From Wuchereria bancrofti (Eukaryota; Nematoda; Chromadorea; Rhabditida; Onchocercidae): a stretch of 64,000 bases of DNA. Under the pieces are notes generated by a model. That model was not told where the DNA came from. It saw only the letters and a program-made list of their open reading frames with translations, and searched no databases. Location of the stretch: positions 14,251,088 through 14,315,087 of the forward strand of contig SSBO01000012.1 in NCBI GenBank assembly GCA_005281725.1, in the 5' to 3' direction. This document shows, one piece after another, positions 38,287 to 51,428 of the stretch (position 1 is the stretch's first letter; every line of letters starts with the position of its first letter). Made by a program: the position numbers and the translations under genes.

Positions 38287-38541
38287 ATAATAACGGAAAT
38301 AGTGGGATGCGTAGGAGATGAAATTCGCAGATCCAACAGCAAAGAGAAGAGTAGAAATCGTCTCCATAGATACAGTTTTATTGGAGGATTTGGTTACTTT
38401 GGTAGACTAGATGAGAGTGATAAACGCAAACATGAATCGAGCCGTAATCGGAGAAGAGATTATGAAAATATCAAATTTGATTTCGGTGGTTGGTTTTATT
38501 ATCCATTTGATCCGAGAAGATGGATTTTTAGCAATCTCTAA
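38287..38541 (+). CDS. candidate small basic, aromatic-rich protein or terminal exon
   Basis: The frame is open from 38287 to a TAA at 38539-38541 with no ATG near its start, so it is more likely a terminal exon (possible acceptor AAATTCGCAG, exon from 38331) than a whole gene. The product is strongly basic and then aromatic: LHRYSFIGGFGYFGRLDE, KRK, RNRRRDYENIKFDFGGWFYY, ending PFDPRRWIFSNL. Dibasic sites (KRK, RRR) and a Gly-Arg after YSFIGGFGYF resemble the layout of a nematode neuropeptide precursor, but no signal peptide exon was found and the peptide is unknown to me. It could equally be a chance frame. Confidence 0.28.
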   Translation: MITEIVGCVGDEIRRSNSKEKSRNRLHRYSFIGGFGYFGRLDESDKRKHESSRNRRRDYENIKFDFGGWFYYPFDPRRWIFSNL

Positions 38542-40104
38542 TTTTTCGATTTATAATCCTTTTAACTTATTGACTGGATGCTTCAAACTGCAATATGATT
38601 CACTAATGAAAAGAAAACTCTGAATTCGTCGCAATAAGTTAAATTACTCATAATTCTTACATTATATGCTTTAATAAAATGATTTCACCCTTTCGCCAAT
38701 CATTTTTTATTTCATGAAATCAAATTTTTTTTTTTCATGAAATTTCTATTTCTTGCCATTTATAACTCCGTGATTTTAGGTAATTTTATTAACTGCTCAA
38801 GTATTACTTCATTCCTTAGCTAACATCATAAATGATAAATAAAATTTTTGGTCAGTTAAATTTCAGAAAACAAATGTTCTGTTACAAAATAAGAATTGTT
38901 GATATGCATGTAATATACATTTGTTACGATGTTTTATCATCGACCATAATTCTCGATTCTGACCAGAAATCTAATTTCTGAATGTTTATTTAGATTATGC
39001 TGCTACTATATGAAACAAATTATATTATTCAAATAAATCTACGAATTTAAATTCATAAAACTTGTAAAGAAGTTTAAAACAAATTTTTCCATTGTTAAAT
39101 TTTATTTTTTCACTTTCTTGGAATTGCAAATATTTAAGGTTAGCATCACTATCATAAACTTAACGAACTGGAAACACTGTTTTCGGCTAATTAATTTCTG
39201 ATGGCAAAGATTGCAAAAAAAAAATTTTTGTAAAAAATTCATGAATAACGACCAATGACAATTGCTATATTAAAGAGTCATCAATCAATGGTTTTTTTCC
39301 TTCGAAATCAAAAATCAAAAACTAATTGCTATGTTTTAAACTCTTTTACTTAATGCCATTTGCTGTTATCATTGAGTTGTTTACGTTTTACAAATAATGA
39401 ATTTCACAAGTGTAACTGTGAAGTATTTACGTAATGTTTCGTTAATTCGCATTAGTTTTGGCATTATTACATGTTGCAATTAACGTAAATGATTAAAAAG
39501 TACTGAGATGAATTTACGTGAACGTGTCGCTAGAAAATACTTTTCTTTTTTCTACATGTTATTATTGAAGCATTAGTCGCCTGAATTATTACTTTTCGTA
39601 ATAAACTAAGTTCTTCGGAAATGATTGTTGCTTTAATTCCACTACAGTAAATTAAATTACCCATATGAAATCGATAAATTGTATGTTAATTGATATATTG
39701 AACCATTTCTGATTTGCTGAAAACCAAAAAAAAACATTCAGACAAGTATTTGCTATCAAAGAAAAAAATTTGCATTGGACGGAAAAATTATATAAACGGA
39801 TTTTTCATTAATATCCGGAATTTATAATAACAAATCGACATTGTGAACGGTTAAATTAAAATGATTTTTTAAGTCTAACGGTTAGTAAGCGCATATGTCA
39901 TATTTTGAAATGATAAGATGTGAATGATATCATTTCAAATTTAAGTTGCATATCGCAATGCATTCATTCTTGCAATTTCATTTTTCTATAATTCTTCCAA
40001 TTTCTGGAACTATAATTTAATGCATTAAGTGATTTCACACAGACGTTGTTTTATAAATAAATATTTTAAATTTATCATTTGCATGTAGTGTTTAATTAAT
40101 TTAG
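38542..40104. other. intergenic region upstream of the transthyretin-like gene
   Basis: AT-rich, with no exon seen. The last bases are the candidate spliced-leader acceptor (TTAATTTAG, ending 40104) of the transthyretin-like gene. Confidence 0.5.
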
Positions 40105-40110
40105 ATAAAT

Positions 40111-42332
40111 ATGACATGTCACCCATATGTGTTATTATTTCCTGTGTTTATATCAGCAATAGTCGGCAAATTAGCTACGGATGATGTTCCGAGAAGTAAA
40201 ATTAAAGTTCCGGTGCCGGTTAATATTTCCGGAGTAATGTTTTGCAATCGTGTGTCAGCCTATGCAGTGCTGATTAATATCGTGGAAGAAGTTCCATGTT
40301 TGTAATTTTTAAATCTAAGCCACCTACTTTTACCCTTTTTTAACTTCCATGTTTATTTATTCGAAAAATTATATTTTTATTTCCTTGTCTGAAATTTCGG
40401 TGAACATAGTTTTATCGTTATACATAAATCTATAAAACTGATTAAAATATCTTAAAAATTTCTTTTGATCATTAAAATGAAATTTTCTTTTTTGTAGAAA
40501 ATAATGACGTAGCAAATGACAAAGGAATTTGTCCTTCAATCTTCCAGTAATTGCAAATTCTCTTCTTTCTGTTCATAAACTTATAATAGCACTTTTCTTT
40601 ATCGACTATAAAATGTAAATTGAATTACAATTAAAGATGTATGTCTGTACATATCAATCCTCATTGTTACTGTGAGCGTCATCCTTGCTTACGTTTACCC
40701 ACCATGTATCAACTCAATATTATATTACTTATCATGCATCACATATTATAGTCATTATCCATCACAATATTATTCACTTTCATCACCTATTACTATTATA
40801 AGTAAACTCATATTAATATTATGCAACGATCACATTACATAACAGTAAAATTGAAGCTAATAATTTTGATAAATATATACAATTTTAAGATGAGACAGAA
40901 GAAGGTAAGAAATACGGTAAATTACGAATTAGCGACTATAAACTTTCTGACCGCGATGGTTATTTCGAAATCGTCGGTCGCAGATATATTATAACGGATC
41001 TGTTATTATTGAATATTACTCACCATTGCTTGCCAAATTCAAAACGGAAAAAGTATCGGGTTAGAAGATTCTGAAATTTTGTTAGCCCAACAGAAAATTA
41101 ATCATTCTGCAGGTGTATAATAATAATGTAAAAAAACTTTTTTTTCATTCATCAAGATTTTACAACAAACACAATGAAAATTCAATCGCTGATATATCTT
41201 CTATTCTAATTTACTTCTAGTTTACTGACATATCCACTGAATACGTAGCATTTTCAGACCTATTTTCTGTTTTTGATCACTTAATTATTTTAAAATTAAG
41301 TTTAATAATGCTTTCATCATTTTTATGTAGGAACAGTTGATTATGGTACGGGAAAATATGTCGTGAAAGTTTGTTGGGGTGCTTAGCAATAGCTATAATA
41401 AATATATATTCAATTGACCGGGTAGATTATACTTTGAGAAAATTTGATCTGAATTTGAGTAATTTGTTAGATTGTTGTTTGAAACGATTTGATGGGAAGT
41501 AAATTGTAGCACTGCCAAATACAAGTACACTGGTTTTTAAGAAATGTTTAAAAGAAGTTAAATGTCTCAATTGAATTCCTTGCAAAATGGCAGTGAATGA
41601 TATCCAACAGAGAGTTTTTACATTAAATGCATCGGTTAGTTTAATGAATATAAGCTTAGTTCTAGTGATAGTATATGAAATGTAAGCCTGTAGGAAGGAT
41701 TTCATTCATAGCAATTAGAAAATGATAAAACAAATTTTTATAATGCAAAATATTTTGACTACTTTGACATATTTATTTATAAAATATTTTGGTTTTTCGA
41801 CAAAATGAGCAATCCACGTCATCCGTCAGAATTCATTTTTCTTCTACTGACAGTGACGTGAGCTATACACGTACCTGCAAAATTTACAGTACATCGTACA
41901 CTTCTAATTCCAACATCTTCCTACCCTCTGTCATTTTGCATATTGGAAAATGACTTTTTTTGTCATCCGTAGGTCATCGTTAGCAGCATCCTTCACTGTT
42001 ACTAACTTATATAATGAAAGTATGCAAATATAAACTTTTAAATTTCAAATATTTCCATACCAGATTTGAAATTGAAAATACAGATTGTGGATAGTTTCAA
42101 AAAATTGACTTTCTTCAAGAAATTGAACGATAATTTATTGATATGTAATGTATTTCAGAACTGCTTTACGAATATCATGTACAGAATTCGTAGTGATCTA
42201 AAAAATATGAGATATAATGTAGGAGAAATTTATCTGGATCGATTAGAATTGCAAAATGATGTACAATGTCGTGAATGGCCCTATGAATATCCTCAATTCG
42301 TTAAAGATTATATCGCCAAAAATCCAACATAA
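40111..42332 (+). CDS. transthyretin-like (TTL/TTR family) secreted protein, 176 residues
   Basis: Exons 40111-40297, 40890-41059 and 42159-42332 give 177 codons in frame. The protein has an N-terminal hydrophobic signal peptide (MTCHPYVLLFPVFISAIVG), a first strand VPVNISGVMFCNRVSAYAVL matching the family's V-x-G-x-L-x-C-N pattern, then LSDRDGYFEIVG (family D-x-D-G-x-F-E-x-G), LLLNITHHC (family I-x-H-x-C), and the closing YNVGEIYLDRLELQNDVQC. Transthyretin-like proteins are a large nematode-specific family, usually secreted; C. elegans TTR-52 bridges apoptotic cells to phagocytes, and filarial members are found in excretory-secretory products. An AG acceptor six bases before the ATG suits spliced-leader addition. 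The second and third exon borders were chosen by phase and by spacing to the family. The sequence is divergent, so the exact subfamily is unknown. Confidence 0.85.
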
Positions 42333-43436
42333 ATTAAACGTGACTCTAAAATATCACTTATTCCTAATATAATTCTATATTTCCTTTCTTATTTTCATGT
42401 TTAGAATTTATTATATTATTTATTAATTTGAACGAAAATAAAAAATTCACTCAATTGTACATAAATATATTTAATACATAATATAAATACAGAAATATAT
42501 TTTTAGTTACTGTTTGAATTGATTCAAACAGCAATTGAAAATGTTCAGTTTCAATTTTGACAAATTGAAAGTATTATATGTGATCTTTGTGCATTATATT
42601 TATTTAAATTTGACATACCTTTCTCGAATTTTGGTAAGTTTCGAATTAAAGGTAACTGCAAAAAAAAAAAACAAAAAATAAGTCGAAAAGAAGTTGCAGC
42701 TGTAAAAATCAAAATTCTTTGGCCAAATTTCAATAAAAAAAAAATTCTAATATTTTTTACAGAAAATTTTGTCGAAATTGTGCAGCATTCCAGAAAAAAA
42801 AAATGGTTTTGTGATATTGTGGTTTTATGTTTTAAATGTGGAAAATATTGCACATTTCAGCATTTAATTTCATCAGTAATATTAACTGCATATTTATTTC
42901 ATAAGAAAAAGAAACAATACAAAATGTTTCATATAAGTAATCAAAATAGAAGATAATTGTTTCAGAGAATGATTCTCACTACTTTTTGATTTTTATTTTA
43001 GCTATTATTATATATAGTTATGTTATTTATAAACCAGACATTTTCTAAGAAATTCACACTTTTTGCTATTATCTGTTAATCCACATATTCGTCCATCTGT
43101 TTGCCAGGATTTACCTAATTTTCACAAGAATCATCAAATCAATTTCAATTCGCTGTGTAAATGAAGATAACCAGGAAACAATTTTATATGGTGTTTTTTC
43201 TTATTTCATTAAGATTTGTTCCATTTTTTCAAGTCTTTATATAATTAACCGAAGTTTAATTCTGCTTTGGTTGTGCTTTTGTACTTAACGAAAAATTTTA
43301 ATTATTTTGAAACGCAAATCGAAATTGAATACTACAAAAGCAACGCATCCGTAATAACGATTGAAGCGGATCTAAGTTGGCGCAAAGTGCAATATGAATT
43401 CTATAGAATTGGATGAAGGAGATATTCTATTTTCAG
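42333..43436. other. 3' UTR and intergenic DNA
   Basis: Includes an AATAAA at 42437-42442, about 105 bp after the transthyretin-like stop. No exon supported, although the reading frame at 43437 might have upstream exons here. Confidence 0.45.
42437..42442 (+). terminator. candidate polyadenylation signal of the TTL gene
   Basis: AATAAA about 105 bp after the TTL stop codon. The position is usual for a nematode 3' UTR. Confidence 0.4.
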
Positions 43437-43772
43437 ATAAAACTAGGAAATAGCATTAAGAATGAGACATTCTATTTATTGCCGTCTGTCATCTCAGATT
43501 ATTTGTTTCGATGTATGTACAAAGTGCAACATTCACCCCTATTCCACCACATCTGCAATGAGAAAGTCATTCTCCTCACTTTACCGAAAGACAATCAAAT
43601 AACCCCCTTCACCTACTACTGCAACGATCCCACAACAAACACTGTTCTCCACCAAACTTTACTAAACGAAGGACGACTTTCAAAAATCCACAAGATAAAA
43701 CAGGATGGAACTCCTCTCTCAGCCATTGTCGTAGACAATTCCGCAAAGATTGTGCAGTGGTTTAATGGATGA
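43437..43772 (+). CDS. unassigned reading frame, terminal exon or intronless gene
   Basis: An acceptor-like TATTTTCAG (ending 43436) is followed by 111 open codons to TGA at 43770-43772. Alternatively an in-frame ATG at 43413 gives a 119-residue intronless protein. Composition is far from AT-rich noise: SVISDYLFRCMYKVQHSPLF, VILLTLPKDNQITPF and HKIKQDGTPLSAIVVDN. Third codon positions favour C (CCC, ACC, AAC, ATC), unlike the other genes in this window, hinting at strong expression, a retrocopy or acquired DNA. No signal peptide, membrane helix or known domain was recognised. The minus strand of the same stretch is less open. Confidence 0.42.
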   Translation: MKLGNSIKNETFYLLPSVISDYLFRCMYKVQHSPLFHHICNEKVILLTLPKDNQITPFTYYCNDPTTNTVLHQTLLNEGRLSKIHKIKQDGTPLSAIVVDNSAKIVQWFNG

Positions 43773-46379
43773 GAGAGACAAACACAGAAAAATACTTTCA
43801 GCTGTGATGTAGTTGAATATGATGGAGTGCCATTTTAGAATTATTTCATACTTCAATATCCTGCAGTTAACTGAAACTCGCAGAAAGCAAACAAATTACC
43901 ACTGACCAATCGTTACCCTTGCAAGGTTTCCGAAAATATCTTTATAACCACGAACACTCAAATTTCGATATATTTTTGAAAAATTAATATTTCATTTAAT
44001 TAATGCTTTGTGGTATTTCTGTGCAGTTATTGTGAGCAATGTATAATATTACTTAATGAATCATTATTAAAACAATTGTTTATCATTAATATCATATGTT
44101 GCTCATCTCCCTTTGCACAAAATTAGTATTTCGAAGGAAACAATAAATTGCTTTATTAAATTCCATGAGTGGTATTTATTTAAGTTATTGAGTAATTTTT
44201 AACACAGATAAAATTAAAAGTGGCAGAAAATCCATCGTCTTTGACATACATTAGAGGGGCAAATTCAATTATTAAGTAAAATACTTAAGATTTAGTAATA
44301 TATAAAAACACCATACAGCGCAATCTATAACAGTCTAAAGCATTTCAAATTTGTCACGTAAAGCCGGACAGATCCACAAATTGCCAAAATTTGAATTGAA
44401 CAGATGTTTGAATGTTACTGCTTATGGGAATGATGATTGAAATCAACGGAAAAGATAAGGATGACTGTTTATTAATTTATCAGAACATAAATTCATCAAA
44501 AAAAAATTAAATGAAATAAATATGTCCAAAAATATCCAGTAATTATGAAAATCCAAGAAGTATACATATAAAAAAAAGACTGTGATAAGTTCAATATCGT
44601 TTTTTCTTCGATTTTAAAACGCTTGCTGTTTACAAGAAACTAGCTTCTAACCAATTACTTAATTAACCATATTTTAGAATAACTAGAAACTAATCTAAAG
44701 TTAAATTAAATGATGGGATGAACTGCAGCTGGGCATGAGCGCCAATAAGTAATAATTAATTAAGTAATACAACTTAAAAAATAATGATTCTGATTTTAAT
44801 GTTTTATTTACAGTTCATGGTGAAGCAATTTGATCTTGTGATTGATTAAACTAAAATAAAAATATCTGGAAAAACCGTGAACTGAATATGGTCAATTCTT
44901 AATCTCTTGGAATATTTAAAAAATTTAATTCAGAAGATGGCTTTTAATTAATTGATTGAGCTAATTATATTGTGTAAGGATCAAGCGGATTAGATGAACG
45001 CTTGATTTTTAAGCTGATTTTTGGAAAATTGGACATTTAAGAAAGCATTTAAAGAATTAAAATCGAATTAATCAAAGGAAATTAAAAATTTGAAAATGAT
45101 ATGATTACGATTAAGTGTAGCCATCAATTTTGCTCATGAAATAATCAACAACAATGAGAAACACATTATCAGCAATAACGTGCTGTTTAATGTTTATGTT
45201 AATAGTTCATGAACAACTGGAATAGTGAAATAAACAGTTGGTAATTATAGAACAAAAAGAAAAAAAAATTAGTGAACAAAAGATGAAACAAAAATATAAC
45301 AAGTATGTATGAGTTTTTTAATTCTAACATAATCTGTCCTTAATTAGAATTGATTAAGATTTTAATTTAGATATCAATCAAAAGAAAAAAGAGAATATTG
45401 CACAGAAAAGTACATAGATATTATCAAAATTTATCAAAATATTCCTAACAAATAATAAGACAAATTGAGCAGAAAGAGTTAGTTATGTATCAAATTCAAC
45501 TAAACTGATTATTTGATCTTACAGTTTTATTACAAATTAGCCAATTGGTCATTTTCTTCCTTGTCCATATCATTCCGATCATTTACAGTCGATCATACAT
45601 TGTTGATGTTTAGAAGACGGAAACTGACACCAAATTATAATACATTTTGAACTAATGGAATTGAAAAATTCCGTTAAATTATTGCCCGCGATTTATAACG
45701 CTCACCAGCATGATTCACCATATAAATCAGTAAATTTTGTTGATCAATTCTTTAACCAAATATATGATATAAAGCTAAAAAAAATTGCTTTATACGAATT
45801 TCATGATCAAAAAGATAGAAGATGAAGTGGAACCAAATTAAGAAATAAAATCATCCACATGGATTTCAATCATTTTATTCAGGTTAGCTACTCTATTATC
45901 ATAATATCCTATCAAACGATAATAATTAGTCAAGGCATTACCTCTAGATAGCAATTATTTGAAAGAAGCATTATTTGTCGATTGAAAAGAAGAAATACAC
46001 TTTACGAATTCGCAGCAGCAATTCATTGAAATAAACGAAATTCATAAGAAGCATAGAAAGAAAGAAAAGATTCGAAAAATTGTGAAAAGATTTTGTAAAC
46101 AGCAAAACAATCTGATCCAAATTGTTTAACTCGATATGAAAAGGCAACAGACAGCAGTTGCTGTTAGTGATGCGACTTTAGAGCTAAGCACGAACATTTG
46201 AGCTCGAGAGCTATTGGTACTGCAAAGAATATCTTAGCAATATGGCGGAAGTAAATGATTGATATGAAATAAATTCGTCTCTGAGTATTATGGTAATAGT
46301 TGTTCTAAACATTGTTAAGCTATGCTCAATCAGTCAATTTTCGTATTTTAGTATTATTTAAATCAGAAATTAAATTTAC

Positions 46380-46397
46380 ATATATATATATATATAT
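46380..46397. repeat. (AT)9 microsatellite
   Basis: Uninterrupted AT dinucleotides. Confidence 0.85.
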
Positions 46398-46484
46398 GAT
46401 AAGCAATAAATTAAAAATTTTAATTCATGATGAGCTACTTTAAGCCATTAGCATCAGCTGTGATAACAATGTATTTTGTATGCA

Positions 46485-46500
46485 GACACACACACACACA
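46485..46500. repeat. (AC)8 microsatellite
   Basis: Eight AC units, followed by a TATATACATA stretch. Confidence 0.85.
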
Positions 46501-47494
46501 GACATATATACATAGATGCTGAAGGGAATGATAATCATATCAGTATGTTCAACATCATCACTGTTATCAAATTTATCTCTGCATCTCTTCTAGCTACTAT
46601 TTATTTTGTTAATTTCAAATTGAATTTTTTTTTTTTTGCAGTCATGTAAAATGATTTCTGTGACTGAAAAAAAAACAAAGGTAAAAATATTGATAAGTGA
46701 ATAGAAACGATTGAGTCAAAATGAATAGGCAGGCATTAAACAGATCAATTAACCTTAAAGCGTTCAAATTTCAGTATAATATTTGAAAATCTATCAAGAT
46801 AGTGTTAATAGAAGGAAGGTAGGGAATGAATATTGTAAAGATTTCCAATGTGAAAAGTGTTGCCATCCGGGAAAGACGTCAATAAAATTTTTAAAATGAA
46901 GATTAAGTGAATGTAGTAGGTTTAAAATTGAAGAAAATGAGAGTATGTTAAATAATAAACGAATGTCCAAGAGATGATTCGGCGATGGGTATACAATGTA
47001 AAGCGATACTGACCATCACTGACTATTTATAAATATATAAATATGCCTGTTAGCATGATTTTGTTTCTATGATTTGCAATGTTGTTTGATACAATAATTG
47101 ATGATATATTTCATCATCATATAAAAGAAAAAATTTAATTCATCTGGTATTCAATAACAAAATGATATGGAAAACCTTGTATGAATAGCTGATCAAGAAC
47201 CGAATTAATAGGTCATCAAAAATGACCAACAAATAATCGCTCCTAAGTTTTGCAAAATAGCAGAATGGAAATAAATGGAATTGAAATTGAAATGATGTTT
47301 GCTCTTTTTGTTTTTTGAAAAAAAAACACAGTAATGCAAAAAAAAAAAAAAAAAAAACATAGTAATGGAATGGTTTAATATGATGGGTATGGAAGGATAA
47401 GCAAAGTTAAATAAAAATGTTATAAATTGACATGAAATGCACAATAAATGCCATATAATAATACGGTAATGATAAGGGATGATACCAGAAATAT

Positions 47495-48732
47495 TTAAAA
47501 AAATATCTTCAACTTGACTTCTTCACAGCTACCCAATTTAGTTGACCAGCTACCATCTTGACAGGTCGAATGTGAAGCACCATCGCTTACTTTTTGTCCA
47601 AATGGACATGTTAACAGTGCTACAGTACCTTTTTGGAATTTTTGTGATTTTGAATGCTGCAAAAGTTTATGGAAATTTTGCAGTGAAAAATTACAAAGAG
47701 AAGTTGAATTTGTCATAACACGATTTTATATTAGTAAAATGTTAGGTATTAATAGGGCTTCAAATTCACATCAATAAAGATTTCATTTTTTTTAACTAGC
47801 AATAAAAGACATATCAAAAGTACAAACAAAAAAGATGGCAAAATTTTTTGAAAAATTTAAAATATATTAAACTGTTATTTAATTTAGAAAAAATGACAAA
47901 AATCAATTGAATTAATCAGAAAAAAATAACAAAAATCAATTGAATTAATTTAAAATCTGTTGAAAAATATACCGGAATATATGTTATAATGCCCGTTGTG
48001 TGATTCATTGGATCGCAAGTTAAATCGAGATTTGATGTCGAAGCATTAGATAATACATTAGAGATTACAATGCATGATCCTAATAAAATAATACATATGA
48101 AGGACTTGTTGAAGTATTATTTAAGTAATAAAAAAACAATTTACATAAAGTTCAAACATTTTTGCTTTAATGGCACTAAAAAGAAAAAGTGGAATGATTT
48201 TAAAGATAACTATATTTTAAAAATAAACATTATCTTCCAGTGGATTTACATGCTTAAGCATGTATAAAATATTGCCATTTATTATATTTATAGAGAAGAA
48301 ATATGGTTCATACTACCAAATAAATTTTGAGAGAAAAGATTGTGATTTTATCTAACTTGTTGCAAAGAAAGCAATAAAATTAAAAGTTAAAAAAAGTCAC
48401 AATAATAATTAAAAAAAAAATTGAACATTAAAATTGCAACCACTTTAAATTATAGTCCATTTTATTGCCTAAAATTATAAACTTTTGTTGCTTATCTTTT
48501 CAATATGGCACGGTTGTAGTAATAGTATTTATTGTAGTAAAATCTTTACCTAATTTTGGTTCCCAAATGCCTTTCGAAGTGCATTTTGTAGTTGATGAAC
48601 CATTTACAACAAAGCCCAGATTACATGACAAAGCAGCCACTGAACCAGTACTATGGAAAAGATCAGGTATTGGTGATAAAAAATTATATGTTACCAAAGC
48701 ATTTGGAACTGGTAAATGTGCCAAACATAAAG
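47495..48732 (-). CDS. sushi/CCP-domain protein, 3' exons (5' end uncertain)
   Basis: Exons 48732-48550, 48079-47973 and 47656-47495 join in phase and encode two complement control protein (sushi) modules. Module 1 has Cys in LCLAH, then TGSVAALSCNLGFVVNG, STTKC, GIWEPKLG and GSC. Module 2 has DLTCDP, GTVALLTCPFG, SHSTCQDGSWS and LGSC. Each therefore has four Cys and the conserved Gly-x-Trp before the last one. The protein ends EEVKLKIFF with a TAA at 47497-47495; alternatively a donor (GAA|GTCAAG) just before could lead to further exons. Sushi modules are extracellular adhesion or recognition domains found in secreted and surface proteins. The first exon starts in phase 1, so at least one upstream exon is needed; the exon at 51499-51429 ends in phase 1 and would fit. 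Confidence 0.75.
47896..47953 (-). repeat. intronic tandem duplication, about 36-bp period
   Basis: ACAAAAATCAATTGAATTAA occurs twice about 36 bp apart, in the intron between the last two sushi-gene exons. Local slippage duplication. Confidence 0.7.
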
Positions 48733-51428
48733 CTGAAATAGGAAAATTTTTGGGAATCTTTCAAATTTAAACATTCTTCGTGTTACAATTAAAATTTGAC
48801 AACATAATCACTAGCAGTAAAATTAAACTTAAACAAGCTACAAAAGTTCAATTAAGTTCAATTAAATTTTAAAATTTCTTCCTTAATTTGAAATGTATAA
48901 ATGTTTATAATTCTTTTAAATTTAGAATTTTTCAGCCTATCAAATCAATTTATAACATTTTCCGTTATATGTTGAGGAATTATTGAAAATTTCTTACTTC
49001 AATGAAAGAAAAAAACTTTGTTTTTAAATTTTTTTTTTTAAAGTAAAATGGAAACCGATGACTGTTGTGGTTCTGGACAAAAGAATTGAAAATGCCAAAA
49101 TGGAACGATTCATTGCACAATTTCAATATAATTATTTCTGAAATAAAAAAGGAAACATTGAAGAATTACTTCAACAGTTTAAGCTGTTGCTTGCATAATT
49201 TTGAAATTATAATACGAAATTTAAATGTCATAGTGATATTTTCTTCATGCAAAAAGAGAAAAAAAAAACAGAAAATAAAAGAACCACCTGTGCCTCATTT
49301 CATTTTTTTCTTCTCCTCCCTTCCTCACCGCATCGGATTTGGGAAAATACGAAATTCACAGGATATTTTCCGTATAAATTTTTATAAATTAAAAGAGATT
49401 AAGAGTAAAAAAGTTTCTGATAAATGATAAATTGTAATGAAGAGATGAGTGAAGACAGAGGGTGAGAGGGAGAGAGAGGGCAATTCTATAAGGTCAAAAC
49501 GAACAATACCGCTTCTTCCTCCTTTTCTACTTTCTTCCATGAGATAATAATATAAATTGTTTGGGGTCAAACAATCAAAGATGATCACTTTCTCTTCCGA
49601 TCTTATGTTCCACATTTTCACCTTTCCTTTTTTCTTTTAGTAATTATTTATTATACCTATAAATAATATTATACTTATGATGGAATTTCACATTAATCTA
49701 TTTCATTAATTGAAATAAACATTCTCACAATACCATTAAAAGTTATATAACAATTTATATTATTACATTGTCATTTAATAGTGTCATATATTATTATCAT
49801 TATTTGAATCTACCGGTTACCAACGTACGGTTATTAAATCATTATTTATACAAAAGAAAAAAATTGACAGTTAAATAAGGACGGAGAATTGTTACACACT
49901 AATACATCCGAGTACTGAATTAAACTTTTACAATTTGCATAAGTTGAAGAAATCAGACAATTGTATATTTCATGTACCAAAGAATTTCCAAAATGTTCAG
50001 CTTAATTCCATTTCATTAAATATTTATTCTAAATATGTATATATTTGCTCAATATACTGAAAAACAAAGTGCTTTATTTCTCATAATTTCAGAAGATAAA
50101 TATAATATCATTATAAAAGACAAAGATGAGTTGAAAAAGAAAAAAAAAACTAAAAAACTTAACTGAAGTACAATACAAAGAGATACCCTATAAAAATGAA
50201 AAAAAGTTCTATTTGGAAAGGCCAAAAAATAGGAAAATTGAGCAAACATACAAACACATAAAAAGAGAGTGTAAATTTCATAGGTTCTAAGTTATTTGTG
50301 AATATAATTCTTCCAATCTTGCTAATCTAATTATACACATAATATACAGTATTATCAAGAATATCATATCTAATCAGTCAAAAAGAAAAATATAGCCATG
50401 TAAGAGAAAAAGACTTTGAGATCATTTTTAATTCTTCGTGTTCACCTGTACCATAATTAGCCATTCTATGTATTACATGCTCCCAATATAATATTAAAAT
50501 TATCCGTGTAATTAAAGTTATTGCAAAATGCAATCACACTAATAGATAATAATTTTAAAAAAATAAATTTAAAAAAAAAAAATAAACTTAAAAAAAAAAT
50601 AAATTTTTTTTTTTTAAAAAAAACTAACTGATCACTAAAATTCCAAATTGCTAAATACTATACGAATGTTGCAGAAATTTTCTGAACATTGTTATGTTAG
50701 CATTCTATTTTTGACATAAGTATCATTCTTTAACATAGCTCATATTTTCTCTTTTAATATTCCTCTTTAAATATGAATTAATATACAAACTGCTAGCATA
50801 AGACATAAACAAGTCTTACTTTAGCGCAGCGCTCCCGTCGCAGATCAATTTATCATTAAATATACCCATCAGATGATAAAAACATTTGTACGATTATAAA
50901 AGACGATCTGTGGAACACTGCTAATATTTATGGAACCAAAAGAGTTTTCAATCAATGAACAAAATATACTTACCATTTGGCTAAAGTTTTTCATTTGGCA
51001 CGTTTGTTATCTAAAAACCAAATGCCTTTTCCAATTCCTTCAAATCATCCCCTCTACTCTAAAGTTTCTTACATTCTTAAGAATTAACTAATACGGGAAG
51101 ATTTCAATGCCATTTAATAACGAGACAAATGAAAAACTGTGGACGTTCCTTCCCTTCTTTATTCCATTTCTGATGTTAGATGATATTTAGAATTAAATCC
51201 GTGTGTAAATGGTAGAAAGATAAAGTTGCTAGGCTCATTGAAAAGATAAAATCACATTCCATAAGTCATTTCAAATTTACTAAAGAAAAAAATGTATGAG
51301 AGTTATCGATATCTTCTGATATTCAGGCATCTGTGGAGAATATATTAATTTGGGCGGTTTTGGCACAGTCCAAATTCGGTAAAGGTTAATGTTCTTTTTT
51401 TTCTTTTTCTTATGGGGAGATTCTTCAC
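48733..51428. other. probable intron or 5' region of the sushi gene
   Basis: AT-rich, with a GA-rich tract at 49445-49480 and extreme A/T runs at 50555-50625. Overlapping frames at 49.06-49.62 kb are not convincing. No exon supported. Confidence 0.45.

Larger units (their letters stand above)
43773..47494. other. intergenic region
   Basis: About 3.7 kb with no supported exon. It contains an AT microsatellite (46380-46397), a CA microsatellite (46485-46500) and an A run at 47338-47357. A minus-strand frame near 46130-46215 starts with a hydrophobic, signal-like stretch but has no continuation that I can support. Confidence 0.5.

Noticed and set aside
43413..43772. Wolbachia-derived insertion as the source of the odd codon use
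   Set aside because: Nothing in the translation resembles a bacterial protein I know, and no flanking bacterial-like sequence is seen. It is left as unassigned.
48465..48770. 101-codon plus-strand frame
   Set aside because: It lies antisense to the first sushi-domain exon, whose Cys pattern is convincing.
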